A stretch of 9,052 nucleotides of DNA from Bacteroidota bacterium (GTDB lineage: Bacteria > Bacteroidota > Bacteroidia > JACCXN01): contig JACCXN010000016.1 of NCBI GenBank assembly GCA_013696965.1, positions 1 to 9,052 on the forward strand, in the 5' to 3' direction. A program made the position numbers and the translations under genes. The notes beneath the pieces are model-generated. The model saw only the letters and a program-made list of their open reading frames with translations, was not told where the DNA came from and did no database searches. How positions within the stretch are numbered: the stretch's first letter is position 1; each line of letters opens with the position of its first letter. Of this stretch, positions 1 through 5,844 are shown piece by piece.

Positions 1-2
1 CA

Positions 3-1202
3 ATGCAGGGAGGGTTACAGGCATTGCAAGAACTGCTTTATAAAGAGCCTGAATCTGGCCAAGCTGTTCCTGATTGTTCTCCAACTTTCAATAAACCTAA
101 GTGGGTGAATGCACCATATAAAATGTATCTTTTTGAAGCATGTCCCTCTAAAGTTGGAATAGGAACTACTAACCCAATAGAAAAACTACATGTAAAAGGA
201 ATAACTGAACATATAATATGTAATGGTTGTCCTGCCCCGGAGGAGGACAAAACTACATACATAGCTCTTGAAGACCAGTTGGAAGATCAATTTGGTAATT
301 TAATTGCGAAGAATTTGTGGAAAATTGGTGTAAGCGCAGGCACGGGAAATAGCTATTTTTTAATTAGGCATGATACAGATAGACCAAGTTTATTTATAAC
401 CCAGGATGGCAGAGCTAGTTTATTTTCTTCTACCGATCCTGCTGCCTCATTAGAAATAACTCAGGCTGCTGAACTAAATTATGACCTTTTAAGACTTAGG
501 AAAACTGGTAAAGGGGTAGTTTTTAGTGTAAAAAGAAATGGTCGCGTTGGAATAGGAACACCTACTCCTTTAGAAATGCTAGATGTAAGAGGTAATGGAT
601 ATTTTGAAGGCAATGTTGGTGTTTGAACAATACCAGAGACACTGTTACATCTAAAGGGAACATCCTCTACTAACACATTATTATTTTTGGAACCAGGTAA
701 GTGGAGTTCTATTGGAGATTATGCCGAAATACGCTTTGGAGATGCGAATCATTACATAAAAGGTGAATTTGGGGCAGGTACAACCATTTATGATATAGAC
801 AAAATAAAATTAATGGGTGGAAATGTTGGCATTGGGACAAATAATCCATATTACAAATTAGATGTTGCCGGGACTATGAGAGCATGTGAAGTAATTGTCA
901 ATACAGCTTGGTGCGATTTTGTTTTTAAACCGGAGTATAAACTTATGACTATCCATGAAAGACAATTGTTTATAAATAAATACGGTCATCTTCCAAACGT
1001 AAAATCTGAAAAAGAGATAATTGAAGAAGGAGCCAATTTAGGGCAGGCAATAACTGGAATATTACAAAACGTTGAAGAACATGAACTTTATCTGCATAAC
1101 CAGGAAGAAAAAATAAACATTCAACAAAAAGAATTAGATGCACTAAAAGCAGAATTTAATAAGTTGTTGAAGGAAATTGATTTGCTGAAAAATATTAAGT
1201 AA
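3..1202 (+). pseudogene. Tail-fibre-like surface protein with VGIGT beads, 5'-partial, interrupted by an in-frame TGA
   Basis: The reading frame enters from the left edge, so the true start lies outside the window; the ATG at 3 is probably internal. One frame runs to the TAA at 1200-1202 with a single interruption, TGA at 624-626. The protein carries four spaced beads of the type VGIGTxNPxxKLxVxG, seen at 153, 546, 615 and 825. The stop replaces the second glycine of the third bead (NVGV-stop-T), so GGA to TGA is a one-base change. The end (about 880-1202) has the WCDFVF..YKLM block, the HLPNVKSEKEI block and a Glu/Lys/Leu-rich coiled coil, as in Bacteroidota proteins annotated as tail fibre domain proteins. 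These are usually exported fibre or adhesin-like proteins; the exact role is unknown. It may be a recent nonsense mutation or a base-call error, because the sequence after the stop is well preserved. Confidence 0.8.
153..872 (+). repeat. Four degenerate VGIGT-bead coding repeats
   Basis: The motif Val-Gly-Ile/Val-Gly-Thr, then about four residues, then x-Leu-x-Val/Leu-x-Gly, begins at 153, 546, 615 and 825. Spacing is uneven (393, 69 and 210 bases), so these are protein-level beads on a fibre, not a DNA tandem array. The third copy contains the TGA at 624-626. Such beads separate beta-structured segments in secreted fibre proteins of the Bacteroidota. Confidence 0.7.
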
Positions 1203-1265
1203 AATATAATAGTAACTAACTTAATTAGCGAGGATCAAGTTTAATTTTTAATTCAAAAAAGAATA

Positions 1266-1412
1266 ATGAGAAAAACAAAACTGATATTTTAAGTATTTTC
1301 GACTGTTTTGTTTTATGCTCATATTGACTTCCTAAGAAATGTATGGAATGGACAATCACCGCAATTTAATAGCGAAACTGGAAGCGGGTACATTCTTAAT
1401 TTTGAAAAATGA
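1266..1412 (+). pseudogene. Broken small secreted-protein ORF (nonsense codon in the signal peptide)
   Basis: From the ATG at 1266 the frame reads MRKTKLIF, then TAA at 1290-1292, then VFSTVLFYAHIDFLRN and on to the TGA at 1410-1412. If the stop is replaced by Leu (TTA to TAA is one base), residues 1-19 become a normal signal peptide: basic start, then a hydrophobic core. The frame then stays open for 39 more codons and its stop overlaps the next start in an ATGA arrangement (1409-1412), as in translationally coupled genes. That overlap is the main reason to believe it was once a gene. No family is recognised. It could also be a chance frame in a 206-base spacer. Confidence 0.35.
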
Positions 1413-1849
1413 GAAACAATATAAATACCATAAGAATGATAGCAAGTGTGTTGACCCTAGTTATGCTCCTTTTTTATACAAGTTGTAGTAAATGGAATTA
1501 TAATGAAGTGAAAAATATTCAGGAAGTGAAAGTTCCTTGTTCTTCTATAACAGAACAGCAACATATAATTAGTGATAGCATTTCATATTATTCAATGCTA
1601 GATACCAATAACTGTACTCCGTTACAAATTGATTTTTCACAAAAAACTTTGCTTGGAAAATATACAAGCGGAACAGGTTGTACTATTGAATTTAAAAGAC
1701 AACTTTATATAAATGAAAAAGACAAAGAATCTCTTTATGTGATTACTTTAAAAGAAAAGGGCTTGTGCAAGAAACAAGACGAAAGTATGAATTGGATAAT
1801 TGTTCCAAAAATTTCTTCTGACTATAAGGTAACATTTAAAATAAAGTAA
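1409..1849 (+). CDS. Small secreted lipoprotein, family not recognised
   Basis: This is a 146-residue protein with a signal peptide: a polar start (MRNNINTIR), a hydrophobic stretch at about residues 10-23, and a lipobox-like YTSC with the candidate lipidated Cys at 26. It is therefore likely anchored in the envelope. The mature part has four further Cys (44, 69, 91 and one in GLCKK near 119), which may form disulfides. The TLLGKYTSGTGC and ESMNWIIVPKI segments suggest a compact beta domain and resemble uncharacterised Bacteroidota lipoproteins, but I cannot name a family. Met10 is a possible alternative start that keeps a shorter signal. The start overlaps the stop of the broken upstream ORF by 4 bp, and a short secreted ORF begins 2 bases after its stop, so it probably sits in a small operon of exported proteins. 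Confidence 0.75.
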   Translation: MRNNINTIRMIASVLTLVMLLFYTSCSKWNYNEVKNIQEVKVPCSSITEQQHIISDSISYYSMLDTNNCTPLQIDFSQKTLLGKYTSGTGCTIEFKRQLYINEKDKESLYVITLKEKGLCKKQDESMNWIIVPKISSDYKVTFKIK

Positions 1850-1851
1850 TT

Positions 1852-1971
1852 ATGAAAACGAAAATATACTTTTTTTTCTTCATTTTTATTTTTTGCTTTT
1901 TTCAAAGCAAACCACAAGTATCTGAAAATGAAACTCCTGTGAGTTGCAATCATTCCGGTAGTATAAGTTAA
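1852..1971 (+). CDS. Possible 39-residue secreted peptide or truncated secreted protein
   Basis: The ATG at 1852 lies 2 bases after the stop of the upstream lipoprotein gene. The product begins MKTKIYFFFFIFIFCFF, an extremely Phe-rich hydrophobic core after two lysines, followed by a short polar tail with one Cys (VSENETPVSCNHSGSIS) and TAA at 1969-1971. It looks like a signal peptide with almost no mature protein, so it may be the stump of a longer gene or a small secreted peptide. A run of eight T at 1870-1877 inside the signal is a likely slippage point. The low-complexity start means it could also be a chance ORF. Confidence 0.35.
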   Translation: MKTKIYFFFFIFIFCFFQSKPQVSENETPVSCNHSGSIS

Positions 1972-2009
1972 AATGTGCCTTAAATAATAAAACCGTAAAT
2001 TTGGCCCAA

Positions 2010-4616
2010 ATGAAAAACTTAATCCTTATTATCTCAATTTTCCTGCTTGCACACAATGTATCGGGACAAAATCAGCCCTTTTACTATTATCAGGGAGAAA
2101 AAATTTTCTTAAAAGAAAGACCAGACAAAATATTGGTTAAACTTTCAAAAGAAGCAAATAAAACAAGACTTTTGAATCTTATTCAGACAGACGGTGTTGT
2201 TCAAATTTCTTCCAAGGAAAAAACAAAAGAAACCATTGGGCCATTTATTGTTTTGGAAACGAAAAGCAAAAATGCACTTCCTGCAATTGCACTTACTAAA
2301 TATAAAAATAGTCCTGATGTAGCTTCTGCTTTACCGATGTTGGAGTATAAGGACGGAAAACTACAAGGGTTAACTGATGAATTTATTTTAAAAATAAAAA
2401 CTGAAAGTTCTTTTGAACAATTACAGAACTTGGTAAAAGAAAAAGGATGTACAATAATTAAAGAAAATGAATTTGTCCAAAATCAATTTTTAATCTCCGT
2501 TTCAAAATCATCAAGTTTAAATTCTTTACAACTAGCCAATTTATTTTATGAAACAGGATTATTTGAATTTGCGGAGCCTGATTTTTTCAGAGAAAATATT
2601 TTTCATTCAAATGACCCATTATTCAGCAATCAATGGACTTTAAAAAACACAGGACAAAATGGAGGAAACGCTGGGGCAGATATAAATATAGAACAAGCAT
2701 GGAGTATCAGTCAAGGTCGTCCTGAAGTTCTCATTGCAGTGGTTGACCAAGGAGTACAACTAACACACCCAGACTTATTACCTAATCTTTTGCAGGGTTT
2801 TGATGCAACTGGTAATGGTACAAATGGAGGCCCATTTAATATGACGGGTAGTGACCCACAAACAGCAGATTTTCATGGAACAGCTTGTGCGGGAATTATT
2901 GCCGCAGTAAAAGATAATGGGATTGGAGTTACCGGAGTTGCTCCAAATTGCAGAATTCTTCCTGTAAATACCAGTGTAAATGGGGATCTTATTACTCAGG
3001 CATTAGCTGACGGTCTTGAATGGTCTTGGAATCCTTCATTTGGAAATGCTGATGTAATTAGTAACTCATGGGGAGGCGGTTCTCCTTCAACAGTTATAAC
3101 CAATGCGATTAACAATGCTGTATCGCAAGGCAGAGGAGGATTAGGAAGTGTTGTGTTATTTTCATCGGGAAATGCTAATTCTTCGGTTAGTTATCCTGCA
3201 AATTTATCGAATGTAATTTCAGTTGGAGCTTCCTCTAACCAAGATGGCAGAGCGAGTTATTCCAACTATGGAAGCGAATTAGACATTGTTGCCCCAGGCG
3301 GAGATAAAAATATTTATTCAACCGATATAATAGGTTCAGCAGGTTATTCAGCCGATGACTATACCACATCATTTGACGGAACATCGGCAGCCTGTCCTCA
3401 TGCTGCGGGAGTTGCAGCATTAATTTTATCTGTTAACAGATGTTTAACAGGAATACAGGTCAAACAAATTTTAGAACTAAGTTGCGATAAAGCTGGTGGG
3501 TATTGCTATGATTCCAATAGCTCAAACCCTAATGGGACATGGAACAACCAAATGGGACATGGCAGAATTAACGCATTTAAAGCAGTCCAATATGCTTTCA
3601 GCAGTGGGATTAATAATTTTACCAATGTAGGCAGTCCTACTGACAATTCTGCTACGAGCAATTACCAAATGGTTATGTACACAGGCTGTTCAGGTGTAGC
3701 TGCTGCTACTTATTCCGTTCAGAGGCATGAAGTAATTAAAAATATAACTTTTCCATACACGCAAGCTCCAATTATTATAGGGACTTCAAATGGACTGTCA
3801 GCAGCAAGTCCTAATGACGGCAATTATTGGATGGATGCTTATAACTTATCCACAACATCCGCAACCCTCAAAACTTATGTATATGCTACAAATAATATAC
3901 TTGGTCAAAATGTAGTTTGGGTTCCAACAAGTCCTTCTAATATCAAGTTTAATTACTCTGTCCTAAGTTCAATGCAGCAGGACATTTACCTGCAAAATCA
4001 AACAGTTAGCTCAGGTTCGCAAACTCATAACGCAATGGGGCAAATTGTAGCAGGAAGCAATGTTACAACGGCTGTTGCTTATGGAGATTATGTGGTTACA
4101 GGTGATGCCAATGTTACTTTACATGCAGGCAATAGTATTACTCTCGGACCGGGAACAGTTATTAGTCCCGGACCTAATGGTTACTTTCATGCGTATGTTG
4201 ACCCCTTCTTTACCTGTACTCAATATCCACAAGGCAAAGTAGCTTCTCAATCAAATGGGGAACAGCCTGAAACAACCGCTCAAAAAATTGAAACAAATTA
4301 TATTGAAGATTATGAAACTACTTTTCAAAAAACAGAAGAGTTAAATAACATCAGAAAACTTCAACCAAACATTTATCCCGTTCCTTTCAGTGATAAATTG
4401 ACTATTGAATATACAATTGCATCCTCTGAAAATGTAACTATATCAGTTTGCTCTTTAAATGGTCAAGAACTGATTCAGCTAAAAAACAAGTCAAAACACG
4501 AACAGGGAATTTATACGATTGATTTTAATGGTATTAATCTTCCGGCTGGAACATATCTCCTTAAAATTAATATTGACAATAAATCAACCACTCAAAAAAT
4601 TATAAAAATCAACTAA
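2010..4616 (+). CDS. Secreted subtilisin-like (S8) serine protease with T9SS type A sorting domain
   Basis: This 868-residue exported endopeptidase begins at the ATG at 2010; a TTG nine bases upstream is in frame but would bury the signal peptide. Residues 1-20 are a signal peptide ending SGQ. Residues about 28-195 are a propeptide with two similar halves (KILVKLSKEA and EFILKIKTES), fervidolysin-type in style. The mature enzyme probably starts near NDPLFSNQWTL (from 201). Catalytic residues by numbering from 2010 are Asp246 (AVVDQGV), His289 (FHGTACAG), oxyanion Asn388 (SSGNA) and Ser459 (GTSAACPHAAG), all present. After a beta-rich region, residues about 679-732 carry VTLHAGNSITLGPGT, similar to modules annotated as 3-coathanger stack in Bacteroidota. 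Residues 788-868 are a T9SS type A tail (IYPVPF start, LPAGTYLLKI, QKIIKIN end). Substrate unknown; extracellular or surface degradation is expected. A lipoprotein gene follows after one base. Confidence 0.93.
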   Translation: MKNLILIISIFLLAHNVSGQNQPFYYYQGEKIFLKERPDKILVKLSKEANKTRLLNLIQTDGVVQISSKEKTKETIGPFIVLETKSKNALPAIALTKYKNSPDVASALPMLEYKDGKLQGLTDEFILKIKTESSFEQLQNLVKEKGCTIIKENEFVQNQFLISVSKSSSLNSLQLANLFYETGLFEFAEPDFFRENIFHSNDPLFSNQWTLKNTGQNGGNAGADINIEQAWSISQGRPEVLIAVVDQGVQLTHPDLLPNLLQGFDATGNGTNGGPFNMTGSDPQTADFHGTACAGIIAAVKDNGIGVTGVAPNCRILPVNTSVNGDLITQALADGLEWSWNPSFGNADVISNSWGGGSPSTVITNAINNAVSQGRGGLGSVVLFSSGNANSSVSYPANLSNVISVGASSNQDGRASYSNYGSELDIVAPGGDKNIYSTDIIGSAGYSADDYTTSFDGTSAACPHAAGVAALILSVNRCLTGIQVKQILELSCDKAGGYCYDSNSSNPNGTWNNQMGHGRINAFKAVQYAFSSGINNFTNVGSPTDNSATSNYQMVMYTGCSGVAAATYSVQRHEVIKNITFPYTQAPIIIGTSNGLSAASPNDGNYWMDAYNLSTTSATLKTYVYATNNILGQNVVWVPTSPSNIKFNYSVLSSMQQDIYLQNQTVSSGSQTHNAMGQIVAGSNVTTAVAYGDYVVTGDANVTLHAGNSITLGPGTVISPGPNGYFHAYVDPFFTCTQYPQGKVASQSNGEQPETTAQKIETNYIEDYETTFQKTEELNNIRKLQPNIYPVPFSDKLTIEYTIASSENVTISVCSLNGQELIQLKNKSKHEQGIYTIDFNGINLPAGTYLLKINIDNKSTTQKIIKIN

Positions 4617-4617
4617 A

Positions 4618-4977
4618 ATGAAAAAGATAATTTTTATAATAGTAACGTCATTATTTATTTTTGCTTCATGCAAAAAAGAAAAATTCCCTGAAATTGATGA
4701 CTTAACAGGAAACTGGATTGAACAGACCAGTAATTCATTCAAACACAAATTAATTTTTGAAGATGAAACTATGTATTTTTTCAAACCATCAAGTGTCGAT
4801 ACATTATCCTACCGTCTGGATAAAAAACAAGAAGTTATTTATTTAAGATTGAAAAACAATCCTGCGGCGGGAGAAAGTAACCATAAAATTTTAATTAATA
4901 AAAAAAAGAAAGAGCTAACAATTTGGGGTTTATTTATTGGTGTTAATACGAGTGAAACCATATTTAAAAAAGAATAA
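4618..4977 (+). CDS. Small lipoprotein co-oriented with the subtilase gene
   Basis: This is a 119-residue protein with a clear lipoprotein signal: MKKIIFIIV, hydrophobic core, then FASC with the candidate lipidated Cys18, followed by KKEK. The mature part begins LTGNWIEQTSN and alternates short strands (HKLIFEDETMYFF, VIYLRLKNN, KILINKKKKELTIWGLF), which suggests a small beta-barrel like the lipocalin-like lipoproteins common in Bacteroidota. This fold call is inferred from pattern only. The start lies one base after the TAA of the subtilase gene, so the two are almost certainly cotranscribed. Small barrels can bind ligands or inhibit proteases; neither activity is shown here. Confidence 0.8.
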   Translation: MKKIIFIIVTSLFIFASCKKEKFPEIDDLTGNWIEQTSNSFKHKLIFEDETMYFFKPSSVDTLSYRLDKKQEVIYLRLKNNPAAGESNHKILINKKKKELTIWGLFIGVNTSETIFKKE

Positions 4978-5008
4978 GTTACATACCGCATAAATAACCT
5001 TCTCCCTA

Positions 5009-5220
5009 ATGAAGATAATTTGTATCGCAACAGTACTTACTCTACTGACTGACTTTATTTGCCTGTAAAAAAGTAAAAAATGAATCCATGACCATTGTAA
5101 GAGATTGTACTGGGACCGCTTTAACGGGAAAGACTATCATGTATGTAATCTTGAAAAAGTTTCATCATTTGCTGAAGGAACAGAAGTAACAGCAACGTTT
5201 AAAAAAATAAAAGGTAAAAT
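5009..5220 (+). pseudogene. Decayed small lipoprotein gene with two frameshifts and a lost 3' end
   Basis: Three adjoining frames make one protein. From the ATG at 5009 the frame gives MKIICIATVLTLLT. The tract ACTGACTG at 5044-5051 then shifts the frame; removing one 4-bp unit restores LLTLFACKKVKNESMTIVRD, a perfect lipobox LFAC with Cys at 18. This second frame runs through DCTGT to about 5117, then a second indel moves into the frame of FNGKDYHVCNLEKVSSFAEG and TEVTATFKKIKG up to about 5220. Recognisable sequence then stops and non-coding-like sequence follows. The DCTGT...GKDYHVCNLEKV pattern resembles small uncharacterised Bacteroidota lipoproteins. It follows the intact lipoprotein gene by 31 bases, so it was probably the third gene of the subtilase operon. 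Confidence 0.7.
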
Positions 5221-5449
5221 AGACATTTGCCTCTTTCCAATTTCGCCTACCCACACGTTTCTGCTTTTTATTTTTACTATTTATATAACACATTTATTAA
5301 AGGAGAAATGCTAATAAACATTATATTTGTTCATATATGTAATAGTTATATAAAAGCCTTATTTGGCATCTCAGGACAGAAAGGATTGGTGGCCCTTTGG
5401 CCTTTTTCGTTCTAGAAATTTTACTGCAATTCGGATCATTTGTGGCACC

Positions 5450-5492
5450 CTTGCGCACTCGCTTCAATTTTTTTTCCTCCCAGATGCGCAAG
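5450..5492. repeat. 8-bp perfect inverted repeat
   Basis: CTTGCGCA at 5450-5457 is the exact reverse complement of TGCGCAAG at 5485-5492, with a 27-base spacer containing eight T (5468-5475). An A-run (5493-5500) follows and could pair with the spacer T-run instead. It could be a regulatory or recombination sequence; the loop is too long for a standard intrinsic terminator. Confidence 0.45.
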
Positions 5493-5507
5493 AAAAAAAA
5501 CGGGTCT

Positions 5508-5656
5508 TTTTTTTCTCTTCCTCCACACACAAAAAATTTCAACTATCTCACACACATTTGCACCTGTTGCTATTCATTTGTGTTGCACTGCTGTTTAAAA
5601 GTAATCGTAGTCATTTAGAAAAGTGGGTAAGGCCTTTACATAACATAACATTGCAT
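5508..5656 (+). repeat. Diverged direct repeat, copy A
   Basis: This copy shares an ordered series of blocks with 8917-9052: a T-run ending in CTC, an A-run, ATTCATT, GTTG, TGCTGTTT (5589-5596), TAATCGT, and ATAACATTGCAT (5645-5656, identical over 12 bases). Order and spacing are nearly the same in both copies, so common ancestry is more likely than chance. The last block is also the left arm of the attC-like hairpin. The two copies lie on either side of the second subtilase and barrel genes in the same orientation. Confidence 0.6.
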
Positions 5657-5777
5657 ATCAGCCAGTGGCGGTCTAGGTACTCTATTGCAAAGCCTTGAAT
5701 TTCTATGAACTTTGCTGCTCGCGGTTATTGGTTCGGTGCTGTAATCGCCACCAGCATATAAGCAAATAACGTTGGAT
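5645..5777 (+). other. Imperfect hairpin resembling an integron attC site
   Basis: Nested complementary arms span about 130 bases: AAC 5647-5649 with GTT 5771-5773; TTGC 5651-5654 with GCAA 5762-5765; ATAT 5655-5658 with ATAT 5756-5759; GC 5661-5662 with GC 5754-5755; GTGGCG 5665-5670 with CGCCAC 5746-5751; and inside, GCAAAG 5687-5692 with CTTTGC 5710-5715. Unpaired bases such as AA 5760-5761 lie mostly on one arm. The right end reads GTTGGAT, which fits the GTTRRRY core of attC, in the context AACGTTGGATGC. The left end TAAC followed by ATTGC is placed as an R''/L'' arm would be, although ACATAAC fits RYYYAAC imperfectly. Orientation matches a cassette whose gene lies upstream. No integrase gene is in view; a structured intergenic repeat unrelated to integrons is the main alternative. 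Confidence 0.45.
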
Positions 5778-5794
5778 GCAAGCGTATAAAAAAA

Positions 5795-5825
5795 CTGACA
5801 AAAAGAATAAAAATCAATATATTTG
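5795..5825 (+). promoter_or_regulatory. Bacteroidota-type promoter for the second subtilase gene
   Basis: TATATTTG at 5818-5825 matches the Bacteroidota -7 box TAnnTTTG. CTGACA at 5795-5800 lies at a suitable distance for the upstream box (20 bases after CTG). Transcription would start near 5830-5832, leaving a short leader before the ATG at 5845. It lies just right of the attC-like hairpin, so the unit would carry its own promoter. Confidence 0.5.
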
Positions 5826-5844
5826 AACCAAAATAATTTTTGAA

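Larger units (their letters stand above)
5221..5844. other. Gene-free spacer with repeats, a hairpin element and a promoter
   Basis: I find no convincing coding sequence. The open frames here are driven by T-rich and C-rich low-complexity stretches (about 5468-5535), and none shows a family motif, signal peptide or good start. The stretch contains GGCC-CTTT-GGCC followed by five T (5391-5407), too short a stem to call a terminator; an 8-bp perfect inverted repeat (5450-5492); a diverged direct repeat shared with the right end of the window (about 5508-5656); a long attC-like hairpin (5645-5777); and a promoter for the second subtilase gene (5795-5825). Confidence 0.6.

Noticed and set aside
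624-626. TGA read as glycine, as in some candidate phyla with altered codes
   Set aside because: The second subtilase gene uses TGA as its stop (8038-8040) right after a normal T9SS ending, and the gene families are typical Bacteroidota with the standard bacterial code. A mutation or base error is simpler.
153-872. VGIGT repeats as a DNA tandem or CRISPR-like array
   Set aside because: The repeats are conserved only at protein level, differ in codons and are unevenly spaced, as expected for beads of a fibre protein.
2001-2009. TTG start for the first subtilase
   Set aside because: It adds only three residues before a good ATG (2010) that directly begins a normal signal peptide.
5391-5407. 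GGCC-CTTT-GGCC followed by five T as an intrinsic terminator
   Set aside because: A 4-bp stem is too short to call, the adjacent AAAGG at 5380-5384 can pair in other ways, and it is about 170 bases past the end of the decayed lipoprotein gene.
5363-5698. Open frames of 62-111 codons on the + strand in the 5221-5700 spacer
   Set aside because: They overlap each other in different frames, are rich in Phe, Lys, Ser and His from T/A/C-rich tracts, and lack family motifs or credible starts. The DNA there is better explained by repeats and a hairpin.
5795-5825. E. coli-like sigma-70 promoter (CTGACA with TATATT)
   Set aside because: The downstream box fits the Bacteroidota TAnnTTTG pattern better, and all gene families here are Bacteroidota, so it is described in those terms.
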